This document shows, in pieces, positions 51,201 through 59,268 of a stretch of DNA of 64,000 bases (position 1 is the first letter of the stretch; the number at the start of each line of letters is the position of its first letter). The stretch is from G963676095 sp963676095 (lineage in GTDB: Bacteria > Bacteroidota > Bacteroidia > Bacteroidales > Prolixibacteraceae): the NCBI GenBank assembly GCA_963676095.1, contig OY781040.1, positions 5,022,001 to 5,086,000 of the forward strand, given 5' to 3'. The notes beneath the pieces are model-generated. The model did no database searches. It had not been told where the DNA came from and worked only from the letters and a program-made list of their open reading frames with translations. A program made the position numbers and the translations under genes.

Positions 51201-51296
51201 TTCATCTTTGTGTTTGCTGCCGACCTGGAAAAAGACAGCCGGATCAATGACATTGAGGTGGAATTCGAGATGAAATTAAATGGGAAAATAAGATAA
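48267..51296 (+). CDS. Large tail/nozzle protein, beta-propeller-like
   Basis: I chose the ATG after GAGGAGGGAC, a strong Shine-Dalgarno-like sequence, rather than one 30 nt upstream; this gives 1009 residues. The start (TSVKINYKGIARAASGQDIE then GYLDEAINVRHRDGKLQPRG) resembles tail-nozzle/stabilisation proteins of podoviruses (P22 gp10/T7 gp12 class). Repeated short beta blades, with Thr/Ser-rich segments, and an inserted Thr-rich domain near the C-terminus (EVTGDATADGTITVSVFGTD) are visible. It should plug or extend the portal channel. It is the last gene of the prophage. Confidence 0.75.
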   Translation: MTSVKINYKGIARAASGQDIEDGYLDEAINVRHRDGKLQPRGNITQKYDLPDDTFDQVYYHDQDNINNYIGYIKASGQVRLIDMDEGSSTLVYTLDEGAACKIVFVKRFMIVVSDSKTYTFLYYDGSYEYVNMSSELLFSLTKANAETVVTDAATSADSLRGKYFKEVNKMSEKYGKLTGGIMVRAALKMFDGSYVMHTLPQFLDLGVEMQLIQPSSSKMKLAFSASQIRLALDVDGSGINDLNNKIFTDFVLFACKNEPIYDIDEDTMDDDWWDDAKDNNNMGTSDLGYSLAYLFTDLNPAFSKMADTGKWYKIYEKSIEKIQDMSVSTLQDIINDDSNNLKGFYQDYATRETLTVDQESHHSLSGAVGYTYNDRLILGDITTCFGQYPVTLQTLSSDDSGNYIEKRTGLVTTTAATADGVTEYVIQTLADVTKTTGTIALEYTINTGGSKIIVTKQLTDQVMFISSDSSTYYFVLPPVTGYPDTRATKMRLLYYDPANSRWIAVATYTLKQSSSDNYAYYKQDISLVTGPFDDSTDIGDTENPQTAFRYIIATLSADDFDSNETTLDDQEDYYDSNRVQASGLQNPLYFPTKNSYQAGTGEIVGLAANTEPLSQGQFGEYPLTVFTSKGIWTLSQGSDDVLFSNILPVNGEVAEDADQIVPLSVGVTYSTSRGLYLVSGRDVNDLTAVVKGLPNAVLQANENYLLRIKHDSLVQLSGYLSKVDIRDYISGAIIGFDKLNNELVITNDNYSYTYVYSFESKLWYKFSNSFSLLVNAYPKLLGMNDTAVYSISDETFDNTVQSLLTTRPCKLGTGAAFKLITRAIQRCELEVNGTITTQVETLEVTGDATADGTITVSVFGTDYTMEVTEGETAAEIAEAIAALDFSNASVSYTSGESTITFTSLKTGIVTGCSFTDTGSTGTTATFTVTTKGNAIFAGFYVFASNDLRKWVMLTGNDRKEGKVTDIRVSRCHTKAKYFIFVFAADLEKDSRINDIEVEFEMKLNGKIR

Positions 51297-51300
51297 TTCA

Positions 51301-51352
51301 AAAAAATAAAAGGCCAATTTACTTACGGAATACTTACGGAAAAAATAAAAGG
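51301..51352. repeat. Short direct repeats beside tRNA-Pro, possible att-associated sites
   Basis: AAAAAATAAAAGG occurs at 51301-51313 and 51340-51352, and ACTTACGGA at 51321-51329 and 51332-51340. They lie between the last phage gene and tRNA-Pro. Short 9-13-bp repeats beside a tRNA 3' end are typical integrase arm sites, but no matching core duplicate is found at the left side of the window. Confidence 0.4.
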
Positions 51353-51378
51353 GGTTAGATTTGTCTTTCTAACCCCTT
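51349..51378 (-). terminator. Terminator of the tRNA-Ser/tRNA-Pro transcript
   Basis: AAGGGGTTAG (51349-51358) pairs with CTAACCCCTT (51369-51378). Read on the minus strand it is followed by TTATTTTTTCC, so it ends the leftward tRNA transcript. It lies just past the 3' end of tRNA-Pro and would also separate it from the phage tail gene. Confidence 0.8.
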
Positions 51379-51387
51379 GATTTTCAG

Positions 51388-51462
51388 TCGGGATACCAGG
51401 ATTCGAACCTGGGACCCCCTGCTCCCAAAGCAGGTGCGCTAACCGGACTGCGCTACATCCCG
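51388..51462 (-). tRNA. tRNA-Pro (UGG)
   Basis: The acceptor CGGGATG/TATCCCG pairs (one G-U). The anticodon arm is CCTGC-TTTGGGA-GCAGG with anticodon TGG, and the T arm CCAGG-TTCGAAT-CCTGG is canonical. Discriminator base is A; CCA is not encoded. The 3' end faces the prophage, the typical orientation for tRNA-targeted integration. Confidence 0.97.
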
Positions 51463-51478
51463 GATATTTAACTTTGAT

Positions 51479-51567
<89 letters not shown>

Positions 51568-52466
51568 ATGTATTTTTAGAACTTATTACCTCCCCAAAAG
51601 ATCTCAAAAATCTCTCTTACTCAAGGGGAACTTCTTGCCCCTATTTCTGTCTGTTAAATCGGGATTTTATACCCTTTGTCAACGTGCGTGCAAATATAGG
51701 ACTACTTTTTACTTTCGCAAAATAATTTTTATAAAAAATGGTATTAGTTCGGATGGCTAGAGATTAACCACGTTTGCATCCTTTTAGGCTTACATTGAAC
51801 ATTCGGTGGGTGAAGATGCTGAATATTCAGATGATGAGTTTATTCCTCTTTACTGGATTGATTGTTTATGTACAAAAAATGCATAGAATAACTATTTCCA
51901 GAATTACACAACCTTTTTACGATGAAAATAGGGGAAAGTTTTCTCTGTTTGAATATTGCTATTGTATATGTTTAATTATCAGTAATATGTTGGTGGAATG
52001 TTATAAAAACACTGATTTTACTTGGAGAGTAGAGGATAAGGATCTATCTTTGGACTATAGAAAACGTTCTAGCAAATGATATATCCGCATTAATTCAAAT
52101 TTGGCAAATTCAACAGTTTTTTCGAAACAGAGAAAGCTTTTGGAATGTTAAGACAGGCCTTGTAGTCCGGCATTTGTCGGATGAGTAGTTATCTACCGGT
52201 GGAAGTCTGATCATTCCGGCACTCAAATCCTGTAATTCAGGGATTTTGCGCAATAGAATTGATGCGGATTTTTATTTTTTGCAGTCGATCTATTGTCTCT
52301 AGGTTCAGTTTCTATTGTAATAGGTATAAAAGAACACGGTAGAGATATAAGATAGCGTGTAAAGTATCGAGTATGGAGACTATCCGCAATAAAAACAATA
52401 ATAACCATCGTAACTCTTCCTTTTATAATCAGGAACTTCATAAATCATTAATCGCCCATTTCTATC
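51568..52466. other. Non-coding or decayed stretch of ~900 bp
   Basis: No credible gene. The longest open frames are one plus-strand frame of about 100 codons (51774-52079) and a minus-strand frame of 72 codons (52223-52441); neither has a recognisable domain or normal codon pattern, and both look like chance. The region is AT-rich and may hold remnants of an older gene, and the promoter region of the tRNA pair near 51600-51720 (TGCGTGCAAATATAGGACTACTTT). Confidence 0.6.
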
Positions 52467-54083
52467 TCAATTCATGTGATTTCTTTGAACCAATTTCTTG
52501 TAGAACATGGATATATAGTATAATATCAGAAGAACAGATATAAAGGAACTGATCCGTCCGAGATAATCGCCATACCTGACATAAAAGGTAAGCTTGTCAT
52601 TCGAAGTCAGCGTGCCTTTCATTGCAGTTCTTTCCCACCATCCCGTTTGCTGTAAAATGTCTCCTCTTTGGTTAATAAAGGCAGAAATACCGGTATTAGC
52701 CGATCTGGCGATACTCCTTCTTGTTTCTATCGCCCTTAGCCGGGCATATGACAGGTGCTGCCTGTACCCAGGAGTATTTTTCCACCATCCGTCGTTGGTA
52801 ATAATAAAGATTAACCCGGCCCCGTTACGGATATCATGGGTTATATATTCTCCGAATACTGATTCGAAACAAATTACCGGTGCTACAATATAGCCATCTG
52901 CCGATCGAAAATTCGTCGGTTTCTGTTGAACGCCCAGGCTGCCTGTTGTCCCTCCAAGGTCGATAATAAAGTCTTCGACAAAAGAAAAATATCTGCTGAA
53001 AGGCATTTTTTCTACTCCTGACACCAGGATGCTTTTATGGTAGCGCTGAACCTCATTGCTGTTATTGATTTGAAGAGCAGTATTGTAAACATCATAAAAG
53101 AGACCGTTGCTTCCGAATTTTCTAACAGTTTCCGGCATTATATCTCCTTTGTGAAACAATTTTTGGGTGGTAGCCCCTAGTATGAAATTAACTTTATGAT
53201 AATGCTGTGCCCTTTTATAAAAGGGTGAGATAAACGGACTATTAATCATGCTATCGTTTTCCCAGATTGGGGGTAAGGCTGTCTCTGGTCCTATAACGTA
53301 ATCAGTCGAGTCTGTAATCAGAGAATCTGCTAGATACAGCAGGATACCTACCTGCTTTTCTTCAGGCATCCTCCCGAATTTTTCGTTATAAGGGTCAATG
53401 TTGGGTTGTAGCGATACAATTTCTATGTTTTTTCCTTTTTCATGGTAATGCGTGTACTGGAAAACAGAAAAGAACACAGGAATAAGGATAGTTAGGATAA
53501 CCGCAGTCATTGAGGCAAAAGAGATTTTAAATTCACTTTTTATCAACGTTTTGTAGAGATCAAAAAGCAATAAATTTGTTATTAGAACCCATAAGCTGCC
53601 ACCCAGAATACCTGTATATTCATACCACTGAACAAGGCTCACCTGGTTGGCAAATCCATTTCCCAGGGTGAGCCAGGGCCACTCAATTTGCCAGTTGAAA
53701 TGAAGATACTCGAAGCTGATCCAAAAGACAACCAGTGATAAATTAGCCAGTCTGGATGGAAATTTTAGTTTTACCAGATGATAGAGCCACCATACGGAAG
53801 CCATAAATGCTGCATTAACAAATATGGCTAGTACTGCCCCTATTAATGTTGCGTTTACAATCCACCAGGTTGTCAAGGCATTCCATAGTAAAAAACACAA
53901 GTAGGCATATCCGAAAAAGACGATACTCCTATTGTGTTTACGGCGTTCAGACAAGATATCTTCAACAATCAGTAAAGGGAGCAAAGCACCTAATAATATC
54001 CATCCTGGTAATAGCCTGAGCCAGGGGAGGCTCAAAAGGATGGCAGACGATATACTTAACCCGGCTAAATGTGTCCGTTTCAT
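52467..54083 (-). CDS. lnt: Apolipoprotein N-acyltransferase
   Basis: A 538-residue membrane enzyme that adds the third acyl chain to lipoproteins. Six to eight hydrophobic segments occupy the first 200 residues, then the nitrilase-like domain: LQPNIDPYNEKF, ETALPP (catalytic Glu), VEKMPFSRYF (catalytic Lys region), VICFESVFGEYI (catalytic Cys) and NDGWWKNTPGYRQHL. Ends with a final TM helix. Its start is 4 nt inside the end of the adjacent lipoprotein gene, so they are translationally coupled. Length and motifs are normal. Confidence 0.95.
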   Translation of the reverse strand: MKRTHLAGLSISSAILLSLPWLRLLPGWILLGALLPLLIVEDILSERRKHNRSIVFFGYAYLCFLLWNALTTWWIVNATLIGAVLAIFVNAAFMASVWWLYHLVKLKFPSRLANLSLVVFWISFEYLHFNWQIEWPWLTLGNGFANQVSLVQWYEYTGILGGSLWVLITNLLLFDLYKTLIKSEFKISFASMTAVILTILIPVFFSVFQYTHYHEKGKNIEIVSLQPNIDPYNEKFGRMPEEKQVGILLYLADSLITDSTDYVIGPETALPPIWENDSMINSPFISPFYKRAQHYHKVNFILGATTQKLFHKGDIMPETVRKFGSNGLFYDVYNTALQINNSNEVQRYHKSILVSGVEKMPFSRYFSFVEDFIIDLGGTTGSLGVQQKPTNFRSADGYIVAPVICFESVFGEYITHDIRNGAGLIFIITNDGWWKNTPGYRQHLSYARLRAIETRRSIARSANTGISAFINQRGDILQQTGWWERTAMKGTLTSNDKLTFYVRYGDYLGRISSFISVLLILYYISMFYKKLVQRNHMN

Positions 54084-54616
54084 ATAATGAGTTGTGCGTT
54101 TTGTTTATAAACAACGGGTTTTCCACTTTTTGTACGGTCGAAAAGAAAATCGACGCGTCTCAGCATCATTCCTGCCCATCCTGCCTGGTTTACGATAATG
54201 AGCCTTCCGCCGGCATTTTTGAGTTGAAATGGTTCGTCCAGAAGAGTGCGGGTATACCTGCCAACGATCAAATCGGTATAATGAGTTTGTGAAGCAAGTA
54301 CAGAGACGGAAATCTTGGTCTTTTCGTATTGGATTCCTAAATGCGAGAGGCAAATGATCAGGTCTCCCAGATAATTGGTCAGCATGCTTTCGGACTTAGC
54401 CCTTACCAGTTCAACCGGTCCAAATCCGGTTAATTGCGGCATATCTTTTCCCAGTCTATTTCTATACGGGACAGCCAATCGTATTACATAAGAGTCGATT
54501 TCAGTTATCTTTTCAGAATTTGGAATATTTTCTGTTTTGATTTCATGAACGTTCCATGTAGTTTTGCATGACAGCAGGCCGAAGAGGATAACGAGTACGG
54601 GAAAAAAATTCTGCAT
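54080..54616 (-). CDS. Lipoprotein, 5'-nucleotidase-like fragment candidate
   Basis: A 178-residue predicted lipoprotein (VLVILFGLLSC lipobox). RAKSESMLTNYLGDLI resembles the GxxES-LGNL region of the 5'-nucleotidase C-terminal domain, and IVVN-type SGHTH-like residues (VSVLASQTHYTDLIVGRY, then GGRLIIVNQAGWAGMMLRRVDF) resemble the end of the metallophosphatase domain, in the reverse of their usual order. It may be a short relative or a rearranged fragment. It overlaps lnt by 4 nt. Confidence 0.5.
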   Translation of the reverse strand: MQNFFPVLVILFGLLSCKTTWNVHEIKTENIPNSEKITEIDSYVIRLAVPYRNRLGKDMPQLTGFGPVELVRAKSESMLTNYLGDLIICLSHLGIQYEKTKISVSVLASQTHYTDLIVGRYTRTLLDEPFQLKNAGGRLIIVNQAGWAGMMLRRVDFLFDRTKSGKPVVYKQNAQLII

Positions 54617-54721
54617 CTGGTATTTTTTTTTTGTTGGTAACTTATTCGTTTCTGAAACAGATTTGAAATAAATTATTTTGAACTTTACGGATATAATATT
54701 GCTTATAGAAAAATAAATTTC

Positions 54722-55744
54722 ATGGATGATTTAAAGATAAAGATTTTCACGCGCCAATTATATAATGTTTCAGTATTAGTTCTGTTTATTTTTATTTTTA
54801 ATAATGTTGCAAAAGCACAGGATTATCCTGTAGTTAAAGCAGAAAATGGGGACGGGATCTATAGTTTGTTAAAAAGGAACGGGTTATCTCCTGAAAAATA
54901 TCTTGATGATTTTATTAAGCTGAACAAGTCAAAGTTGGGAAAAGATAATTCCCTTTTTGTTGGACGGGATTATAAACTACCAATTGCAAAACAGGAAAAT
55001 GAGGGGAAAGGGATTGCTTTTGATATATTTGGAGAGAAATACAAGTATGTAAAACAAGTTGATAATCAACTGGACGGTGCAATTTATTATCTTATTAGTG
55101 GTCATGGCGGGCCGGATCCCGGTGCAATCGGCCATCTGGGCAATCACACACTGTGTGAGGATGAATATGCTTATGATGTTACATTAAGGCTTGCCCATTG
55201 CCTTATGGAGCACGGTGCAACAGTTTACATGATTATCCGTGACGATAATGATGGCATTCGTGACGATAGTTTTTTGATCCCGGATAAGGATGAGAAATGT
55301 TACCCTGGCTTGGATATCCCAAGGAGCCAACTTGCCCGTTTGAGGCAACGTAAAGATGCTGTAAATAAATTATATATGGCTAATAAGGGAAAGTTTCAAA
55401 GACTTTTGATTATCCATGTCGATTCCCGTAGTAAAAGCGAAAACATTGATGTTTTCTTTTATCATGATGAACGCAGTAGTTCCGGAGAGAAAATGGCTGA
55501 TATTCTTCAAAGTACTTTCAGAAAAAAATATAATTATTACCAGCCGAACAGGGGATATAACGGTTCTGTTTCCACACGAAATCTGTTTATCCTGAAATAT
55601 TCTTATCCCACCGCCGTATTTACAGAAATTGGCAACATTAACCATAAGAGGGATCAGCAACGGTTAATTGTCCCCGGGAACAGGCAAGCCTTGGCCGAAT
55701 GGCTGGCCGAAGGAATGATCGCTGACTTTAAGAAGAACAAATAA
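54722..55744 (+). CDS. N-acetylmuramoyl-L-alanine amidase (Amidase_3)
   Basis: A 340-residue secreted enzyme. After an N-terminal signal/TM segment (about residues 15-33, ending KAQ) comes a LysM-like region (GDGIYSLLKRNGLSPEKYLDDF), then Amidase_3: YYLISGHGGPDPGAIG (zinc His), EDEYAYDVTLRLA (zinc Glu), LLIIHVDSRS (zinc His) and AVFTEIGNI (catalytic Glu). It should cleave the amide between MurNAc and the peptide during cell separation. Divergent from the lipoprotein/lnt pair, with a short promoter region. Normal length. Confidence 0.92.
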   Translation: MDDLKIKIFTRQLYNVSVLVLFIFIFNNVAKAQDYPVVKAENGDGIYSLLKRNGLSPEKYLDDFIKLNKSKLGKDNSLFVGRDYKLPIAKQENEGKGIAFDIFGEKYKYVKQVDNQLDGAIYYLISGHGGPDPGAIGHLGNHTLCEDEYAYDVTLRLAHCLMEHGATVYMIIRDDNDGIRDDSFLIPDKDEKCYPGLDIPRSQLARLRQRKDAVNKLYMANKGKFQRLLIIHVDSRSKSENIDVFFYHDERSSSGEKMADILQSTFRKKYNYYQPNRGYNGSVSTRNLFILKYSYPTAVFTEIGNINHKRDQQRLIVPGNRQALAEWLAEGMIADFKKNK

Positions 55745-55756
55745 AAAGGACAGTGT

Positions 55757-56299
55757 TTAAATCTCAAACTCTCCTTCTTCGTATTGCCTGTATCTTGCCG
55801 CCAGATGTCCAATAAATTGTCCAATTACAGAAGAAGCCTGCAATGTTGATGGTAAAAGTTCACCTCCTTTTAATTTCATTAATAAAATGCTATAGAGCAG
55901 TTGGAGGCCTACCTGAATATCGTGTGCTTCCGTGGTCAGGCTTTTTCCCCGGAATTCATCAATGAGTGGTTTGGCGATCTGGAACAACTGGACATAACGG
56001 GAATCATTTGATGCTTGTAGCAGTCGGATGTGAAAGCGGTTCAGCTCGTCGACCATGTTTGTCAGGAATTGTACATGCCCGTTGCTTGTTACTTGTTCCT
56101 TTTGCATCATGATAACCAGATTTTTGTACCACTGGTAAATTTCCAGCCGGGTTTCATCATCCGTATCAAAGCGGGAAACAATGTTTTTTCCTATTTTGTC
56201 AAGATCGAAATCCTGTGCCCTTAGCAAATCCTCAATTTGCCAAAGGTACAGAATGTATTCAGCAATATTTGTTTTCCTTTTTTCCTTTGCAATCAGCAT
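55757..56299 (-). CDS. DUF4924 family protein
   Basis: A 180-residue helical cytosolic protein typical of Bacteroidota (DUF4924): NIAEYILYLWQIEDLLRA near the N-terminus, LEIYQWYKNLVIMM in the middle, and QVGLQLLYSILLMKLKG toward the end. No function is known. It sits in the same orientation just downstream of the S4 and Pth genes, 12 nt from the S4 gene. Its 3' end faces that of the amidase gene. Distribution in the phylum supports the assignment of the window. Confidence 0.85.
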   Translation of the reverse strand: MLIAKEKRKTNIAEYILYLWQIEDLLRAQDFDLDKIGKNIVSRFDTDDETRLEIYQWYKNLVIMMQKEQVTSNGHVQFLTNMVDELNRFHIRLLQASNDSRYVQLFQIAKPLIDEFRGKSLTTEAHDIQVGLQLLYSILLMKLKGGELLPSTLQASSVIGQFIGHLAARYRQYEEGEFEI

Positions 56300-56311
56300 G
56301 ATATTTCCACA

Positions 56312-56692
56312 TTATTCGTTTTCGAAGAAACTATCCAGGTCGCGTCGTTCCTTTTTTGTCGGACGTCCTGTTCCAGGATTCCGTTTAAACCAGGACATGT
56401 TTTTTTGAATCTCCAGAATCTCCAGCTCTTCTTTTGGGGTCATGTCGAGCATGTATTCGCTTACCATTTTGGCTCCCATCCTGCTTTCTGTCAGCTGAAG
56501 AACTTTATAGGTATAAGTAACAGGCGATCTTTTTACCTGGATAATATCTCCAGCCTTTAGAACACGGGAAGGCTTGACTGCCATGTTACTTATCATGACC
56601 CTTCCTTTCTTGCATGCTTCGGATGCGAGGCTCCGGGTTTTGTAAAGCCGCACAGCCCAGAGCCATTTGTCGATGCGTACTTCGTTACCCAT
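56312..56692 (-). CDS. hslR: S4-domain RNA-binding protein (Hsp15-like)
   Basis: A 126-residue protein with an S4 domain at the N-terminus (RIDKWLWAVRLYKTRSLASE, then GRVMISNMAVKPSRVLKAGD), a central beta region, and a basic tail (GTGRPTKKERRDLD). This matches heat-shock protein 15, which rescues 50S subunits carrying peptidyl-tRNA after translation stalls. It is directly next to pth (5-nt gap), a functionally sensible pairing. Gene symbol assigned on family resemblance. Confidence 0.8.
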   Translation of the reverse strand: MGNEVRIDKWLWAVRLYKTRSLASEACKKGRVMISNMAVKPSRVLKAGDIIQVKRSPVTYTYKVLQLTESRMGAKMVSEYMLDMTPKEELEILEIQKNMSWFKRNPGTGRPTKKERRDLDSFFENE

Positions 56693-56697
56693 GATGT

Positions 56698-57261
56698 TTA
56701 TTTTTTGTTAAACTCGTTCATCGTGTTGGCAACACCAATTGTGCCAAAACTTTGAATTATTTTTATACACGTATCGATTTTTTCCGGTAAAACAGCCTGT
56801 TCATCCCGCGTCCACTCGCTGAGAACGAAGTCGACCTGCTGGCCCCTTCTGAAATCAGATCCAATCCCGAAGCGGAGCCGTGCGTAGTCGTTTCTTCCAA
56901 GGTTCTCCTCAATGTTCTTTAGTCCGTTATGACCGGCGTTTCCTCCTTTTGCCCTCAACCGCAATGTGCCATATGGAAGTGCCAGGTCATCGTTGAGTAC
57001 AAGCAGGTTTTCAATGGGTATCTTTTCTTTTTTTAACCAATAATTTACAGCCATTCCACTTAAATTCATATAAGTGGCCGGTTTTAATAAAATAAATATC
57101 CGGGCTTTGAATTTATATTCTGCGATATAACCATAACGACTTTCGCTAAAAACAATATTGGACGCATCAGCCAGAGCGTCCAATATTTTGAACCCGATAT
57201 TATGTCGGGTGTTTTCGTATTCTTTACCCGGATTTCCCAATCCAGTTATCAGATATTTCAT
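56698..57261 (-). CDS. pth: Peptidyl-tRNA hydrolase
   Basis: A 187-residue Pth: GLGNPGKEYENTRHNIGF at the N-terminus contains the catalytic His in RHN and the Asn in GNPG, followed by LKPATYMNLSG, LVLNDDLALP (catalytic Asp) and GGNAGHNGLKNI. It releases tRNA from peptidyl-tRNA that has dropped off the ribosome. It lies between the L25 and Hsp15-like genes, forming a translation-quality cluster common in Bacteroidota. Confidence 0.96.
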   Translation of the reverse strand: MKYLITGLGNPGKEYENTRHNIGFKILDALADASNIVFSESRYGYIAEYKFKARIFILLKPATYMNLSGMAVNYWLKKEKIPIENLLVLNDDLALPYGTLRLRAKGGNAGHNGLKNIEENLGRNDYARLRFGIGSDFRRGQQVDFVLSEWTRDEQAVLPEKIDTCIKIIQSFGTIGVANTMNEFNKK

Positions 57262-57359
57262 AACATGGTATTATCTATAAGACTTGATTTCACTCTGGCT
57301 TAATACAGAAAAACTTCCGGAAGCACAAATGAATTCTCAGTCTCTATAACATACTGTCT

Positions 57360-57941
57360 TTATTTCCCTGCTGGGGCAGCACTCATGGCGGCACGGGCAG
57401 CCCTGGTGACTACTATTGTTACCACAGGAATCGATTTCGAATTCAGAAATTCCAGGTTTTCAACTTCTATTTGTCCTACTTTGATACTTTGTCCGAGATC
57501 AAGATCCTCAATATTCAAATTGATTGTATCCGGGATATTTTTTGCAAGTCCTTTGACTTTCAGACGGCGCAGGTTCAGTTTCATTTTACCACCGGAGCGC
57601 ATCCCTTTTGCATAGCCTTCAACCTTTACAGGTATCTCGATTTTAATTGGCTTTTCATCGGTTATTTCCAGAAAATCTACATGAAGGATCTGTTCTTCCA
57701 CCGGGTGGAACTGGATATCCTGTATAATTGCCTTGTAAGTAGCCCCGTCAATATCCAGGTCAATCAGATACACATTGGGTGTATACACCGCCTGCCGGAA
57801 TTCCGATTCACCAACTTGAAAATGAATTGGCTCTCTTCCTCCATATAAGACACAAGGGACGACTTTTTGTGCTCTTATTTTTTTTGACTCTTTTTTACCA
57901 AGGGCTGTTCTTTTTGCGCCTTTGATTTGTAACGATTTCAT
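57360..57941 (-). CDS. rplY: Ribosomal protein L25/TL5 (CTC type)
   Basis: A 193-residue 5S-rRNA-binding protein with an L25 N-terminal domain (GKKESKKIRAQKVVPCVLYG, then QVGESEFRQAVYTP) and the CTC-type C-terminal domain (EIPVKVEGYAKGMRSGGKM; LNIEDLDLGQSIKVGQIEVE). Its C-terminus is an Ala-rich tail (ARAAMSAAPAGK). It lies upstream of pth in the same orientation, with a 98-nt gap. Confidence 0.95.
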   Translation of the reverse strand: MKSLQIKGAKRTALGKKESKKIRAQKVVPCVLYGGREPIHFQVGESEFRQAVYTPNVYLIDLDIDGATYKAIIQDIQFHPVEEQILHVDFLEITDEKPIKIEIPVKVEGYAKGMRSGGKMKLNLRRLKVKGLAKNIPDTINLNIEDLDLGQSIKVGQIEVENLEFLNSKSIPVVTIVVTRAARAAMSAAPAGK

Positions 57942-58057
57942 TTTTCAGATCTTTAAAAATTAATAATTATGGTACTCAGTCCTCCTTTTTCAGAAAAAGG
58001 GCAAACAGCATACATAACGATCATGCCGAACGGAAAAAGCGGTGCAAATATATAAAA

Positions 58058-58996
58058 TTACTTATAAAACAGCGAACTAATTGATTCATTTTTGTAAACC
58101 CGGTGAATTGCTTCAGCAAAAGCGCCAGCTACAGATATGTATTTTATTTTACTTGATTCTTTTTTTGCAGGGATAGAATCAGTAAAGTAAACTTCCTGTA
58201 AAGCCGAATCTTCAATTCTTTGGTATGCCGGTTCCGAAAGAAGTCCGTGTGCCGCAAATGCGCGTACAGAATTGGCTCCTTCCTTAACCATCAGCCCCGC
58301 AGCTTTGGTAATCGTTCCGGCTGTATCGATCAGGTCGTCAACAATAATAACATCTTTGTCGCGTACATCTCCGATCAGCGTCATGTTTTCCACCACATTG
58401 GGTTTTGACCTTGATTTATGGCAAATAACCATATCAGTGCCCAGTAACCGGGCATACGTATTAGCTCTTTTGGTCCCTCCTACATCAGGGGAAGCAATAA
58501 CGATATCCCGCAATCCCATTTTTTGGATATACGGAATAAAAAGAGCCGAGGCGTAAAGATGATCAACGGGGACATTGAAGAATCCCTGGATTTGATCGGC
58601 ATGCAGGTCCATTGTAATAATCCGGTCAACCCCTGCCATTGAGAGCAGGTCTGCCATCAATTTAGCACCTATCGAAACCCGGGGTTTGTCTTTTCTGTCC
58701 TGCCGGGCAAACCCGAAGTAAGGTATTACTGCTATGATTTTGTAAGCCGACGCCCTTTTGGCTGCATCGATCATTAACAGCAGTTCTAACAGATTGTCAG
58801 CAGGAGGAAAAGTTGATTGGACAATAAATACATGTGAGCCGCGAATCGTTTCTTCATAACAAGGTTCAAACTCACCGTCTGCAAATACCGGACAGGAAGA
58901 TTTTCCGAGATCAACACCAATACTGCTACAGATTTTTGTGGTCAGATACCTGGTGTTCGTCCCTGTGAAAATCTTAAGAGGGGCTTTTTTTCCCAT
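58058..58996 (-). CDS. prs: Ribose-phosphate pyrophosphokinase
   Basis: A 312-residue PRPP synthase, which makes PRPP from ribose 5-phosphate and ATP. Family motifs are GSHVFIVQSTFPPADNLLE, FARQDRKDKPRVSIGAKL (flexible loop) and VIIVDDLIDTAGTI (PRPP-binding loop), with DLHADQIQGFF between. The C-terminal VAGAFAEAIHRVYKNESIS is typical. It precedes L25/pth, an order common in Bacteroidota. The 116-nt gap to L25 has no extra gene. The gap on the other side to engB (58997-59268, 272 nt) likewise holds nothing credible. Confidence 0.96.
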   Translation of the reverse strand: MGKKAPLKIFTGTNTRYLTTKICSSIGVDLGKSSCPVFADGEFEPCYEETIRGSHVFIVQSTFPPADNLLELLLMIDAAKRASAYKIIAVIPYFGFARQDRKDKPRVSIGAKLMADLLSMAGVDRIITMDLHADQIQGFFNVPVDHLYASALFIPYIQKMGLRDIVIASPDVGGTKRANTYARLLGTDMVICHKSRSKPNVVENMTLIGDVRDKDVIIVDDLIDTAGTITKAAGLMVKEGANSVRAFAAHGLLSEPAYQRIEDSALQEVYFTDSIPAKKESSKIKYISVAGAFAEAIHRVYKNESISSLFYK

Positions 58997-59268
58997 ATTT
59001 TCCTATTTAAATTTAGTACCTTGGATCGCGCGCAAAGGTAAAAAAATCTTTAAGATAATGTAAAAGGAAAATCCAGGTTTAATGAATGTATTTTGCCTGT
59101 TTTTTTTATAATTGTCAGTTTATTAATTTGTTATATGTGTTGCTGGCCTTCTTTTCTGAAGGCGTTTTTCCCGGATCCGTTTTTCTGTCGTACACTGTAA
59201 AATACAGAAAAGCAATCGGTATTGCACGGAGAGATGATCATCTTATTCATCCGTTTCTTAGACTTTTT

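Larger units (their letters stand above)
4649..51300. mobile_element. Prophage of a probable short-tailed Bacteroidota phage
   Basis: The span holds a full phage genome: repressor, early/replication operon, capsid, lysis, terminase, portal, internal virion and tail genes. It is visibly more GC-rich than the left flank. The right edge abuts the 3' end of tRNA-Pro. The left edge is not defined by any direct repeat I can see, and no integrase or transposase is present, so the element may extend left past base 1. The 200 nt between the HNH gene and the repressor (4449-4648) hold nothing recognisable. Confidence 0.85.

Noticed and set aside
51774..52079. 101-codon frame on the plus strand after tRNA-Ser
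   Set aside because: Composition is unlike coding sequence, no domain, no good start context, alone in an AT-rich gap.
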